DNA of 50,701 nucleotides, taken from the NCBI RefSeq assembly GCF_016744625.1, contig NZ_JADGDZ010000004.1, positions 44,304 to 95,004 of the forward strand, written 5' to 3'. This DNA is from Winogradskyella sp. (GTDB lineage Bacteria; Bacteroidota; Bacteroidia; Flavobacteriales; Flavobacteriaceae). Positions 15,800 through 25,183 of this stretch are shown in pieces (within the stretch, counting starts at the first letter, position 1; each line of letters starts with the position of its first letter). A program made the translations under genes and the position numbers. The notes under the pieces were generated by a model that did no database searches, was not told where the DNA came from, and was given only the letters and a program-made list of their open reading frames with translations.

Positions 15800-17116
15800 C
15801 TATCCACCAAAATCATCGAATCTAATATTCTCATCATCTAAACCAAAGTCTTCTCCCATTTTCTGAACTGCTTGATTCATTAAAGGAGGACCACAGAAAT
15901 AGAGTTCTAAATCCTCTGGTGCATCATGCTTTGATAAATACTGGTCTATTACTACTTGGTGAATAAAACCTGTAAATCCATCACCAACCTCATCATTTAC
16001 ATCTGTTTTAAGTTTCCAATTATCTGCCTCAGTAGGATCTGATAATGCAATAAAGAATTTAAAGTTTGGGAAATCTTTTTCTAATGCTCTAAAATAATGG
16101 ATATAAAATAGTTCTGCTTTAGAACGTCCTCCATACCAATACGTTACTTTACGTCCTGTTTTCAAGGTTCTAAATAATTCGTATAAATGTGAACGCATTG
16201 GTGCCATACCAGCTCCACCACCAACGTAAAGCATTTCTGCTTCAGACTCATTGATAAAGAATTCACCATAAGGTCCAGAGATTGTTACTTTATCTCCTGG
16301 TTTTTGATTAAAAATGTATGACGATGCTACTCCTGGATTTACATCCATCCATCCGCCTTTAGCGCGATCAAAAGGAGGTGTAGCAACACGAACATTAAGC
16401 ATAATTTTTCTTCCTTCTGCAGGATAAGAAGCCATAGAGTATGCGCGTTCTACAGTCTCTGTATTCTTCATTACTAATGGCCATAAACCAAATTTCTCCC
16501 AATCTGGTTTAAATTTATCTGGCTCACCAGGATGATCTTCAGGATGTGCCGTAACATCCATATCAGAATAGTTAACTATCGTTTCTGGAATTTCTATTTG
16601 AATGTAACCTCCAGCTTTGTAGCCCATATCTTCAGGGATTTCTACAATAAATTCTTTAATAAAAGTAGCTACGTTATAATTAGAGACTACTGTTGCTTCC
16701 CATTTTTTAATTCCAAAAATCTCTTCAGGTATAGTAATTTCCATATCCTGCTTTACTTTTACTTGGCAAGATAAACGTGCACCATGTGCTAACTCTTTTC
16801 TAGAGAAGTGAGGAGTTTCGGTTGGAAGTGCTTCACCTCCACCAGATAAAACGTGACATTCACATTGAATACAAGTTCCACCACCACCACATGCAGATGG
16901 TAAGAATATTTTATTTCCGCCTAAGGTCGTTAATAAAGTACTTCCAGAAGCTACTTCTATTTCGCGTTCACCATTAATCAAAATCTTTACAGGTCCTGAA
17001 GGTGAAAGTTTCTGTTTTACAAATAATAATAAAGCTACCAACACTAGTGTCACCAATAAAAAGGCTGCTACTGTTGCTACTATAGTTCCGATTGTACTTG
17101 CGGCTAATATCATCAT
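15800..17116 (-). CDS. nqrF: Na+-NQR subunit F, NADH dehydrogenase
   Basis: NqrF takes electrons from NADH and passes them through FAD and a 2Fe-2S centre into the sodium pump. The 438-residue product has one N-terminal membrane helix (1-34). A ferredoxin domain follows with C76, C82, C85 and C117 (SACGGGGTCIQCECH and RLSC), then an FNR-like FAD domain (RAYSMASYP) and an NADH domain (GGGAGMAPMRSHL, ending FDDFGG). ATG 17116 is preferred over the TTG at 17125, which leaves a 9-base gap after nqrE. It is the last gene of the operon. Confidence 0.97.
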   Translation of the reverse strand: MMILAASTIGTIVATVAAFLLVTLVLVALLLFVKQKLSPSGPVKILINGEREIEVASGSTLLTTLGGNKIFLPSACGGGGTCIQCECHVLSGGGEALPTETPHFSRKELAHGARLSCQVKVKQDMEITIPEEIFGIKKWEATVVSNYNVATFIKEFIVEIPEDMGYKAGGYIQIEIPETIVNYSDMDVTAHPEDHPGEPDKFKPDWEKFGLWPLVMKNTETVERAYSMASYPAEGRKIMLNVRVATPPFDRAKGGWMDVNPGVASSYIFNQKPGDKVTISGPYGEFFINESEAEMLYVGGGAGMAPMRSHLYELFRTLKTGRKVTYWYGGRSKAELFYIHYFRALEKDFPNFKFFIALSDPTEADNWKLKTDVNDEVGDGFTGFIHQVVIDQYLSKHDAPEDLELYFCGPPLMNQAVQKMGEDFGLDDENIRFDDFGG

Positions 17117-17125
17117 ACTAATCAA

Positions 17126-17863
17126 TTACTTGTTTGTATTTTCAGCTATTTCTAAGTCAGACTTAAGCTTAGCTTCTTCTTTTTTAATGTCTTCTTTTAT
17201 TACTTCGATAACGGCTGATTTATCTTCTGACTTTGCTTCTTCATCTCCACCTGTCAGCATTCCCCCAAAACTCATAAATCCTATGGCCATTAAACCTGTA
17301 ATAATAAACGTAATACCTAAGCCTCTTAAAGCTGGTGGTACATTACTATATCTAATTTTCTCACGAATAGCTGCAATTGCTAAGATGGCTAAGAACCATC
17401 CAATACCAGAACCAATTCCGTAGTTTAAGGCTAAACCTAAGGTTTCAATCTCTCTCGATTGCATAAATAATGAACCACCTAAGATGGCACAGTTTACAGC
17501 AATTAATGGTAAAAATATACCTAAAGAGTTATATAAAGATGGTGAGAATTTCTCTACCACAATTTCTACTAATTGTACCATTGTTGCTATGGTAGCAATA
17601 AACATAATGAAAGATAAAAAGCTTAAATCATAGCTTGCATAGTCTTCACCTAGCCATGATAAAGCACCAGGTTGTAATATATATTGATCTAACAACCAGT
17701 TTAAAGGTACTGTAATCGCTAATACGAATATTACAGCAGCACCAAGACCAACAGCTGTTGAAACTTTTTTAGATACAGCAAGATAAGAACACATTCCTAA
17801 GAATGTAGCAAATACCATATTGTCTATAAATATCGATTTGAAAAATAATTCTAAATGTTCCAT
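17126..17863 (-). CDS. nqrE: Na+-NQR subunit E with charged C-terminal tail
   Basis: NqrE is an integral membrane subunit with six helices. C25 (FLGMCSYL) and C125 (AVNCAILGG) correspond to the cysteines that, with those of NqrD, hold the intramembrane 2Fe-2S cluster. At 245 residues it is longer than the roughly 200 usual in proteobacteria. The extra length is a short insertion near 60-80 and a C-terminal tail after about residue 205 rich in Glu, Lys and Asp ([12 protein letters not shown] through [11 protein letters not shown]), predicted to lie outside the membrane. A REP-like palindrome separates it from nqrD. Confidence 0.95.
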   Translation of the reverse strand: MEHLELFFKSIFIDNMVFATFLGMCSYLAVSKKVSTAVGLGAAVIFVLAITVPLNWLLDQYILQPGALSWLGEDYASYDLSFLSFIMFIATIATMVQLVEIVVEKFSPSLYNSLGIFLPLIAVNCAILGGSLFMQSREIETLGLALNYGIGSGIGWFLAILAIAAIREKIRYSNVPPALRGLGITFIITGLMAIGFMSFGGMLTGGDEEAKSEDKSAVIEVIKEDIKKEEAKLKSDLEIAENTNK

Positions 17864-17879
17864 ATATTTTTAGTTTGAG

Positions 17880-17903
17880 ATCCTGAAACAAGTTCAGGAT
17901 GAC
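17880..17903. repeat. REP-like short palindrome inside the nqr operon, copy 2
   Basis: ATCCTGAA-ACAAG-TTCAGGAT, then GAC, fills the 51-base gap between the nqrD stop (17915) and the nqrE start (17863). All other junctions in the operon are 10 bases or less. The arms differ from copy 1 by a compensatory change (C-G for T-A), so the hairpin is conserved rather than the exact sequence. Confidence 0.8.
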
Positions 17904-17914
17904 AATTCAATTTT

Positions 17915-18547
17915 TTAGTCTTCTATTAAAGCTTTATTTCTACTACGTTGTACCCAGATAATTATACCTACAACTATCAATGCCATTGGTGATAATAACA
18001 TAAATCCGTTATTCTCATAGCCAAAAGCATACAATCCTGTTTTTTCAATTGGATCTCCTAATACAGGAATACCTAACAAAGTACCAGATCCTAATAACTC
18101 TCTAAAGAAACCAACAATAATAAGAATTACACCATATCCTAAAGCATTACCAATACCATCTAAAAATGATCTCCAAGGACTATTACCTAAAGCGAAAGCT
18201 TCAAAACGCCCCATAATAATACAGTTGGTTATAATTAACCCGACGAATACAGAAAGTGTTTTACTTAGTTCGTATGCAAATGCCTTTAGTACTAAATCCA
18301 CAATAATTACCAATGTTGCAACAACGATAAGTTGTACAATAATTCTAATTTTTGAAGGAATGATATTTCGCATTAAAGAAATAACAACGTTACCTATACC
18401 TAATACAAACAATACAGATATAGACATCACAATTGATGCTTCTAGCTCTGCAGTAATTGCTAATGCAGAACATATCCCTAATACCTGAATAGTAATTGGA
18501 TTGTTATCTGCTAATGGGTCTAATATTAATCTACTGTCTTTTCCCAT
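17915..18547 (-). CDS. nqrD: Na+-NQR subunit D
   Basis: This 210-residue integral membrane protein is homologous to NqrE and inserted in the opposite direction. C26 (VLGICSALA) and C109 (IITNCIIMGRFEAFA) match the intramembrane 2Fe-2S ligands. Six hydrophobic helices span the chain. It starts three bases after the nqrC stop codon, so translation is probably coupled. Length and motifs are typical, with nothing odd inside the gene. Only its downstream border is unusual because of the REP-like palindrome. Confidence 0.96.
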   Translation of the reverse strand: MGKDSRLILDPLADNNPITIQVLGICSALAITAELEASIVMSISVLFVLGIGNVVISLMRNIIPSKIRIIVQLIVVATLVIIVDLVLKAFAYELSKTLSVFVGLIITNCIIMGRFEAFALGNSPWRSFLDGIGNALGYGVILIIVGFFRELLGSGTLLGIPVLGDPIEKTGLYAFGYENNGFMLLSPMALIVVGIIIWVQRSRNKALIED

Positions 18548-18550
18548 GTC

Positions 18551-19297
18551 TTAGTTTCCTTTTAAAGTTTCAAAATAAGGTAGATACAGCTTTAAATCTT
18601 TTTTGATCATTGCTGTAACACCATCACCTGTAATTGTAGCACCTGCAATAGCATCAACCTCATTATCTGTTTTATCATTATTCTTTGGATCTGCATTTCC
18701 TTTAGCCACATTGATACCTTTAAAAGCACCATTAGACAATAAATGCTCACCAATAAAATCGTCCATAAAGAAACGTTGCTTAATATTTGCTCCTAAACCA
18801 GGTGTTTCTCCTTTGTGATCAAAATAAGCTCCTTGTACAACCATATTTTCATCTAGAGCAACATAAGCCCAAATCGCATCCCAAAGTCCTTTACCTCGTA
18901 TTGGTGCGATGTAAAATGTTTTACCATCTTTCTCACCAACAAACAATGGTAGCTTTCTAACTCCACCATTCTTAGCATTAGCTTGTTGTTTCTTTACATC
19001 TATAAGGTAAGCTTGGTCATTTTCTACAACTTTACCACCTTGAACTTCAATTTGTTTCTTGATATACTGATCAAAAAGTTTTGGCGCCTCATCTGTAGAA
19101 ACAAAAGTTGCACTAGTACCTTCATTAGCATTAACACCCATTGCATAAAGAATGTTCTGTTGTTTCTCTAAACGTTCATTTTCAGTAATAATAGGCTTTA
19201 ACGAAGACGCTAAAAACGCTAATAAAGCACCTACAATTAATACCATACCAATGGCAAAAATTATAGTATATGAATTTTTATCTGTTCTTTGTTCCAT
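18551..19297 (-). CDS. nqrC: Na+-NQR subunit C, covalent FMN carrier
   Basis: The 248-residue protein has one N-terminal membrane helix (about 10-32) and a periplasmic domain. The flavinylation motif is VDAIAGATITGDGV (about 214-227); the last threonine of AGATIT is expected to carry FMN added by ApbE, whose gene lies at 5591-6568. The usual serine before GAT is alanine here. Tight spacing (three bases to nqrD, two to nqrB) puts it in the operon. A family FMN-binding domain is clear from KGLWDAIWAYVALDENM and GETPGLG. Confidence 0.96.
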   Translation of the reverse strand: MEQRTDKNSYTIIFAIGMVLIVGALLAFLASSLKPIITENERLEKQQNILYAMGVNANEGTSATFVSTDEAPKLFDQYIKKQIEVQGGKVVENDQAYLIDVKKQQANAKNGGVRKLPLFVGEKDGKTFYIAPIRGKGLWDAIWAYVALDENMVVQGAYFDHKGETPGLGANIKQRFFMDDFIGEHLLSNGAFKGINVAKGNADPKNNDKTDNEVDAIAGATITGDGVTAMIKKDLKLYLPYFETLKGN

Positions 19298-19299
19298 GA

Positions 19300-20526
19300 T
19301 TACGCTGCTTTAACTTTTACACGTTTCATTCTTTTCTTTACATTGCCTTGAACCACATAATGATCAATTGTTGGTGCAAATACATTCATTAATAGAATTG
19401 CTAACATTACACCTTCTGGATATGCTGGATTGAATACACGTATCATAATAGAAATAAATCCTACTAAGAAACCATATATCCATTTTCCTTTTGTTGTTTG
19501 TGATGCTGTTACAGGATCAGTAGCCATAAACACAGTACCAAAAGCAAAACCACCTATTAGTATATGCTGCCAGAATTCTGTACTCATTAATCCGTAAAAC
19601 TTACTAGATTCTGTAATCCAACCAGAGCTAACAACTCCGTTGAAGATTAAACCCATTACTAAGGCTCCTACAACAGATGATAGCATAATTCTCCAACTTC
19701 CTATTTTAGCGAAGATTAAGAATAAACCACCAAGTAAGATTAAAAGTGTAGAGGTTTCACCAACTGAACCCGGAATTAAACCATAGAACATATCCATGAC
19801 TTCATAGCCAGCTCCTTTATTTTGAGCCAAACTACCTAAGATTGTTTCACCAGAAATGGCATCAACATTTTGTCCTGCTGCAATCAACTGATCTTGTTCT
19901 ACAGCTCCATGAACCCAAACTTTATCTCCAGACATCCAAGTTGGATAAGCGAAGAATAAAAATGCACGAATTGTTAATGCTGGATTAAGAATATTCATTC
20001 CCGTTCCACCAAAGACTTCTTTACCTATTACAACACCAAAAGCTACTGCAACAGCTAACATCCAAAGTGGAGTATCAATTGGTACAATAAGTGGCACTAA
20101 CATTCCTGTTACTAAATACCCTTCTTCTACTTCGTGACTGTTTTTTATAGCAAATAGAATCTCGATTGCTAAACCGACAACGTAAGAAACAATTACTAAT
20201 GGAATCACCTTCCAGAAACCAACTGAAAAATTATCTAAAGTCCAGAATTCTGCACTAAAGAATCCTCCTGTTGCTTGTTGAATTTCACCAAATGCTAAAT
20301 GATGCTGATAACCTGCATTGAACATACCAAATATTAAACAAGGAACCATTGCCATAATAACAGTGTTCATTGTTCGTTTTAAATCATCGGCAGCTTTTAT
20401 ATGAGTTCCATTATGAGTGGTCTCATTAGGTAGAAATAAAAACGTATGAATTGCCGAAAATGCTGGCAACCATTTTTTGTCTCTATTTTTTTCTTTAAAA
20501 TTATGTAAACTACTTTTTAAACCCAT
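19300..20526 (-). CDS. nqrB: Na+-NQR subunit B
   Basis: This 408-residue polytopic subunit carries covalent FMN and riboflavin and takes part in sodium transfer. It has about ten helices, with family blocks VFGGTGMNILNPALTIRAFL (171-190) and FGTVFMATDPVTA. The expected flavinylation threonine is T228 in VDAISGETILGS (221-232). The usual pattern is [ST]-G-A-[TS], so glutamate at 227 is a departure to check. The start codon overlaps the nqrA stop by one base (TAATG), so translation is coupled. Confidence 0.96.
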   Translation of the reverse strand: MGLKSSLHNFKEKNRDKKWLPAFSAIHTFLFLPNETTHNGTHIKAADDLKRTMNTVIMAMVPCLIFGMFNAGYQHHLAFGEIQQATGGFFSAEFWTLDNFSVGFWKVIPLVIVSYVVGLAIEILFAIKNSHEVEEGYLVTGMLVPLIVPIDTPLWMLAVAVAFGVVIGKEVFGGTGMNILNPALTIRAFLFFAYPTWMSGDKVWVHGAVEQDQLIAAGQNVDAISGETILGSLAQNKGAGYEVMDMFYGLIPGSVGETSTLLILLGGLFLIFAKIGSWRIMLSSVVGALVMGLIFNGVVSSGWITESSKFYGLMSTEFWQHILIGGFAFGTVFMATDPVTASQTTKGKWIYGFLVGFISIMIRVFNPAYPEGVMLAILLMNVFAPTIDHYVVQGNVKKRMKRVKVKAA

Positions 20527-21875
20527 TATCCTATCTCTTTTAGCATTAAGTCTAAACCTTCTCTTATAATTTTTTGATGTGGTTGCTTAGACACACATAC
20601 AAATTCTGTTAACGCAAAGTCTTCAGGTGCAACTTCGTACATTCCTAAAGCTTCCATTTCATCTAAATCTTTATACATACAAGCTTTTAAAATCTGCATT
20701 GGATAAATATCCAAAGGAAATACCTCTTCATAAGTCCCTGTAGTTACAAATGCACGATGCTCTCCGTTTGTATTAGTGTTTAACGCGAATTTCTTCTTAG
20801 GAGTTAACCAAGAAAACGTCAACGCTCTTGATGTAGAAACTTTATTAAAAACTGGTTTATTCCAACCAAATAGTTCATAATCATCTCCTTCAGGAATTAC
20901 AGAAATCACGTTACTGTAGTAATCTAAGTTACCATCTGGTTGCACATGCTTTCCGCTTAGTACATTTCCAGAGATAATACGATCATTACCATCTTTATCT
21001 ACTCCATTATCGTAAACCATAGTTGCTATTTCAGAACCAATCTTAGTTTTAAAATATCTTGGCTTCTTAACTGAAGAACCAGCTAAAGCAACAACACGCT
21101 CAGCATTAAACTTACCTGTTAACAACAACTCTCCTATAACAACTAAGTCTTGAGCATTTATTGTCCAAACAACTTCCCCTTTATTTATTGGACTTACTTT
21201 ATTTATTAAAGTACCTACATTACCAGAAGGATGTGGCCCAGAAACTTTATAAGTTGTTGTGTTATCTAAATTTGCCAAAGGTGAGTTAGAACTTCCTACT
21301 GAAAGATGAACTCCACCATCAGTTAATTTTGATAATGCAGTAACAGCAGCTTGTAATTCTGCTTCTTTACCAGCTAAGGTATAATCTAAATTAGCTGCTA
21401 AAGGTGCGCTTGCGTAACCAGATATAAAAATTGCTTTTGGTGTAGATTCAGCTTTAGCAACAACATCATAAGGACGTTGTTTTATAAAAGCCCAACAACC
21501 AGAAGCTAGTAAATGTGACTTTACTTTATCTGCATCAGATGATAAATCAAATTTACCATGATCTACATGAGCTTGTTCTTTATCTGCAGTAATTTTAATA
21601 GCGTCGATTCGACGTCTTGCTCCACGCTGTACTTCAGTCACTTCACCAGATACTGGCGAAACAAACTTCATAGCTTCATTATCTTTATTGTAAAACAATG
21701 TTTCACCTGCTTTAACACGCGTACCTTCTTTTGCAACAAGTTTTGGGATAATACTGTGGAAATCTTCGGGTCTAATAGAATACGAATTGCTAATGATAGC
21801 ATTTTCTGTAGCTTGCTCGGCTTCACCGATTAACTTTATATCTAAACCCTTTTTAATTCTGATGTCTTTTGACAT
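20526..21875 (-). CDS. nqrA: Na+-NQR subunit A
   Basis: NqrA is the peripheral cytoplasmic subunit associated with quinone reduction. The 449-residue chain has no membrane helix. It starts with the barrel-sandwich-like KKGLDIKLIGEA, followed by SIRPEDFHSIIPKLVAKEG and FVSPVSGEVTEV, and ends with FVCVSKQPHQKIIREGL, as in the family. It is the first gene of the six-gene operon and has a perfect -7 element 33 bases upstream. The order A-B-C-D-E-F is the standard one. Confidence 0.97.
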   Translation of the reverse strand: MSKDIRIKKGLDIKLIGEAEQATENAIISNSYSIRPEDFHSIIPKLVAKEGTRVKAGETLFYNKDNEAMKFVSPVSGEVTEVQRGARRRIDAIKITADKEQAHVDHGKFDLSSDADKVKSHLLASGCWAFIKQRPYDVVAKAESTPKAIFISGYASAPLAANLDYTLAGKEAELQAAVTALSKLTDGGVHLSVGSSNSPLANLDNTTTYKVSGPHPSGNVGTLINKVSPINKGEVVWTINAQDLVVIGELLLTGKFNAERVVALAGSSVKKPRYFKTKIGSEIATMVYDNGVDKDGNDRIISGNVLSGKHVQPDGNLDYYSNVISVIPEGDDYELFGWNKPVFNKVSTSRALTFSWLTPKKKFALNTNTNGEHRAFVTTGTYEEVFPLDIYPMQILKACMYKDLDEMEALGMYEVAPEDFALTEFVCVSKQPHQKIIREGLDLMLKEIG

Positions 21876-21907
21876 ATACTTAAAGATTAGTTATCTAAAA
21901 ATCCGTG

Positions 21908-21915
21908 CAAATTTA
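21908..21915 (-). promoter_or_regulatory. -7 element of the nqr operon promoter
   Basis: On the minus strand TAAATTTG matches TAnnTTTG exactly, 32 bases before the nqrA start codon. A TTG lies 23 bases upstream of it, somewhat too far for the usual -33 spacing. It shares the 128-base divergent gap with the Plug gene. Confidence 0.7.
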
Positions 21916-22036
21916 CGAATTAATGCTTAAATAGTTTTCAATTTGAAGCATCTTTTTTATTTATAGTGATTATAAATAAGTTAAATATATTAGGGCACAG
22001 ATTTTGATTATCTTTATACTCCACAGAATTTTAATA

Positions 22037-23287
22037 ATGAAAAAGAATTTTTATAGCACCTTTTTGCTTTTACTATTACCAACAATTTTAATTTCTCAAG
22101 TTGAAGAGGTTTCTCCTCCTGACTTTATAAAAACAATAACTTTTAAAAGTAATACAACTCAAGGTCAATTGCCTATTTTAAAACTTGGTGAACCTTTAAA
22201 TTTAGAATTTGACGCACTCACTGGTGATGAAGAAGATTTTTATTACGTCATAGAGCATTTTAATTTTGATTGGACGCCTTCTACTTTAGTGAAATCTGAA
22301 TATCTAAAAGGCTTAGATAACCAAAGGATTTTGACTTACGAAAACTCTTTCAACACCTATCAAATATACTCTCATTACGATTTAAGAATACCTAATATAC
22401 AAACACGAGGTTTATTAAAAAGTGGAAACTATATGATTTCTATTTATGATGATTATGATGAACTTATGTTCAGTAGAAAATTCATGATTTACGAAGATTT
22501 AGTCAATGTAGGTGCCAAAGTTAAACGTTCTAGAGATGTTAAAGTGATAGCAGAAAAGCAGTCCGTAGATATTGTCATTTCTACCAATAGCATCAATTTT
22601 AATAATCCGCTAGAAACTATTAAAACACTTATAGTTCAGAATAACAACCTCAACACAACCATTTCAGATTTAAAACCTCAATACACTTTAGGCAACGAAC
22701 TTATTTACAGATATGATACCGAATCTGCTTTTTATGGAGGAAATGAATATCTGTTTTTTGAAAATAAAAATGTAAGAGCCTCTAATGTTGGTGTTCAGTA
22801 TATTGAGTTAAAAGAGCTTTATCATAATTATTTATATGCCAATATATCTCGAAAAGATAGACCATATACTTATAATCCTGATATTAATGGAAACTTCCAG
22901 ATCACAGTTATAGACAGAACTGATGTGGACATTGAAGCGGATTACACAATGATTCATTTTTCGTTGTTACATGAAGAATTAAAGAATAAGGACCTCCATA
23001 TTTACGGTAACTTTAATGCCTATGCTATTGAAGATTATACTAAAATGGAATATAATCCAGAAAGTGGGCGTTACGAATGCATGCTTAGATTAAAACAAGG
23101 CTTCTATAATTACAAACATGTTGCTATAGATAAAACTACAGGAGTTCTTGACGAAGGTGCTATCAGTGGCGATTTTTGGCAAACCGAAAACAACTACAAA
23201 GTCTTAGTCTATTATAGAGATTTGGGAGCACGTTTTGACCGTCTTATAGGTTATGGAGATACATCTTCTGTAAATATTTCTAACTAA
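22037..23287 (+). CDS. Type IX secretion system Plug protein, DUF5103 family
   Basis: In Flavobacterium johnsoniae the Plug protein closes the periplasmic side of the SprA translocon after cargo has left. This 416-residue protein matches that family: signal peptide MKKNFYSTFLLLLLPTILIS, then an immunoglobulin-like start (YYVIEHFNFDWTPS) and conserved blocks SGNYMISIYDDYDELMFSRKF, YELFHNY-like LKELYHNYLYAN, and DLHIYGNFNAYAIEDYTKM. ATG 22037 is chosen because the upstream TTG at 22004 precedes the -7-like TATCTTTA at 22009. It is monocistronic and far from other T9SS structural genes, as is common in Bacteroidota. Confidence 0.85.
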   Translation: MKKNFYSTFLLLLLPTILISQVEEVSPPDFIKTITFKSNTTQGQLPILKLGEPLNLEFDALTGDEEDFYYVIEHFNFDWTPSTLVKSEYLKGLDNQRILTYENSFNTYQIYSHYDLRIPNIQTRGLLKSGNYMISIYDDYDELMFSRKFMIYEDLVNVGAKVKRSRDVKVIAEKQSVDIVISTNSINFNNPLETIKTLIVQNNNLNTTISDLKPQYTLGNELIYRYDTESAFYGGNEYLFFENKNVRASNVGVQYIELKELYHNYLYANISRKDRPYTYNPDINGNFQITVIDRTDVDIEADYTMIHFSLLHEELKNKDLHIYGNFNAYAIEDYTKMEYNPESGRYECMLRLKQGFYNYKHVAIDKTTGVLDEGAISGDFWQTENNYKVLVYYRDLGARFDRLIGYGDTSSVNISN

Positions 23288-23358
23288 AACTGTAAGGAAT
23301 ATGGTCTTCTTGGACTAAATTTCTTTTATCTTTCACATTCTTTTTAAACATTTTTAAA

Positions 23359-24735
23359 ATGCAAAATGATATTGCCTTATTTTCTGAATTATGTGACGTG
23401 CTTTTTGAAGCAGAAACTAATCAACCTGTTGCAAAACCAATTTCGACTTCAGAATTATATCAACAATTAGATTTATCATTAAACAATGATGGAATCATTG
23501 ACAATGATTTAAAAAACATCTTAAAGGACATCATTAAAAGCACTCCAAAAACAGCTTCAAAATCATTTTTTAATCAATTATTTGGAGGTAGAGTTGGTAA
23601 AGCAACCCTTGGTGATTTACTCGCAGTACTATTTAATAATAGCATGTACACCTATAAAGTTGCTGGCCCGCAAGTTGGTATTGAAAAGCAGGTACTCAAA
23701 AATATTTGTGCCTTAGCAGATTATTCTAGTGATAGTGATGGCGCTTTAGCACCAGGTGGTTCTATGAGTAATATGATGGCTCTTATCATGGCAAGAGATT
23801 ATAAAAACGAATCTATTAGAGCAGAAGGACTTTCAAAAAAAATGACACTATACACCTCTGCAGCTTCTCACTACTCTATATCTAAAAATGCAGCTCTAAC
23901 TGGTATTGGCAGAAATCAAGTAAGACTTATAGAGACAAATAGTAATGGAAAAATGCTTACTGAACATTTAGATAAAATAATTCAGAAAGATATTAATGAT
24001 GGCTTCGAACCTTTCTTTGTAAATGCAACAGCTGGCACAACTGTACTTGGTGCTTTTGATGATATTGAAGCTATTAGTAAAGTTTGCGAAAAACACAAAT
24101 TATGGTTACATGTTGATGGAGCTTATTGTGGAGGAGTTATTTTTAGTGAAAAATACAAACATTTAATTAAAGGTTTAAAACATTCGGATTCGTTTAGTGT
24201 TAATGCACATAAAATGTTAGGCACACCTTTAAGTTGTTCAATAATTGTAACACAAAATAAAGAGCAACTTCATCATTCCTTTTCTAATGAAGCGGATTAC
24301 TTATATCAAACAGATGGTGATGACTTTAATCTTGGAAAAACCTCATTACAGTGTGGAAGACGAAATGATGCCTTAAAATTTTGGACGTTATGGAAATCTG
24401 TCGGTACAAAAGGTTTAGAAAAGATTGTGGATAAGCAGTTTGAAATGGCAAACATCGCAAGAGATTATATTAAAGAACACAAAGATTATATTTTATATAG
24501 TTTTAATGATTCCATCTCCGTTTGTTTCAATTACAAAGGCATTCCCGCTAATGAATTATGTACTGCACTTTACGAAAATTCAGAGCTTATGGTTGGCTTC
24601 GGAAAATTCCAAGAAAATGAATTTGTTAGAATGGTCACTATAAACACTGTTTTAGAAAAAGAAGATATTTTAAGCTTTTTTAAGACCTTAGAAGCCTTTG
24701 TTTCTACACATATGTTAAATTTATCGGCTTCTTAA
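23359..24735 (+). CDS. Group II PLP-dependent decarboxylase
   Basis: This 458-residue cytoplasmic enzyme is of the glutamate / cysteine sulfinate / diaminobutyrate decarboxylase type. Seen are the phosphate-binding APGGSMSNMMA (131-141), ring-stacking H171 (SAASHYS), the aspartate in LHVDGAYCGG (D253), and the PLP lysine K285 in SVNAHKMLGTPLSCS. The substrate is not decided by sequence; amino acids with an acidic side chain are most likely from family knowledge. The gene stands alone between Plug and apaG in the same direction, with 71 and 61 bases on either side. Confidence 0.88.
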   Translation: MQNDIALFSELCDVLFEAETNQPVAKPISTSELYQQLDLSLNNDGIIDNDLKNILKDIIKSTPKTASKSFFNQLFGGRVGKATLGDLLAVLFNNSMYTYKVAGPQVGIEKQVLKNICALADYSSDSDGALAPGGSMSNMMALIMARDYKNESIRAEGLSKKMTLYTSAASHYSISKNAALTGIGRNQVRLIETNSNGKMLTEHLDKIIQKDINDGFEPFFVNATAGTTVLGAFDDIEAISKVCEKHKLWLHVDGAYCGGVIFSEKYKHLIKGLKHSDSFSVNAHKMLGTPLSCSIIVTQNKEQLHHSFSNEADYLYQTDGDDFNLGKTSLQCGRRNDALKFWTLWKSVGTKGLEKIVDKQFEMANIARDYIKEHKDYILYSFNDSISVCFNYKGIPANELCTALYENSELMVGFGKFQENEFVRMVTINTVLEKEDILSFFKTLEAFVSTHMLNLSAS

Positions 24736-24763
24736 CGTATTAATTAGTTCAGCATTCAAAAAT

Positions 24764-24780
24764 TATGCTATTTTAGCATA
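24764..24780. promoter_or_regulatory. Perfect 7-bp inverted repeat before apaG
   Basis: TATGCTA-TTT-TAGCATA is centred 25 bases before the apaG start codon. It overlaps a weak -7-like TATTTTAG at 24769-24776. No T run follows, so it is not a normal terminator for the upstream gene. An operator or RNA hairpin in the leader is possible. Confidence 0.5.
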
Positions 24781-24796
24781 CAATTATTTAAGATTA

Positions 24797-25183
24797 ATGG
24801 TACAACAAGTTACAAGCGGAATTAAAATTTCTGTCGAAACCAATTTTGAAGGTACATTTTACAAGAACTATAAAGTGCACTTCGCCTTTGGGTATAAAGT
24901 AACGATTGAAAACCAAAGTAAAGATTCTGTTCAACTTAATACAAGACACTGGAAAATTCTTGACGCCCTTAATAATGAAGAGATTATTGAAGGAGAAGGT
25001 GTTATTGGTAAAAAACCAGTTTTAAAACCTGGAGAATCTCATACTTACAATTCCGGCTGTTTGTTAACGTCTCCTTTTGGAGCAATGCGCGGTCATTACA
25101 ATATGGTCAACTTTACTAAAGCCAATAAATTTAAGGTTTATATTCCGACCTTCAAATTGAGCGCACCTTTTGCACTTAATTAA
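24797..25183 (+). CDS. apaG: ApaG domain protein
   Basis: This 128-residue single-domain protein has an immunoglobulin/fibronectin-like fold. Diagnostic blocks are YTVTIENQ-like GYKVTIENQSKDSVQL, RHWKILDA, GEGVIGKKPVLKPGESHTY and TSPFGAMRGHYNM. ApaG was linked in enterobacteria to cobalt/magnesium resistance and diadenosine tetraphosphate, but its molecular role is unsettled. Its stop codon overlaps that of the convergent gene in the four bases TTAA at 25180-25183. A perfect inverted repeat precedes it. Confidence 0.93.
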   Translation: MVQQVTSGIKISVETNFEGTFYKNYKVHFAFGYKVTIENQSKDSVQLNTRHWKILDALNNEEIIEGEGVIGKKPVLKPGESHTYNSGCLLTSPFGAMRGHYNMVNFTKANKFKVYIPTFKLSAPFALN

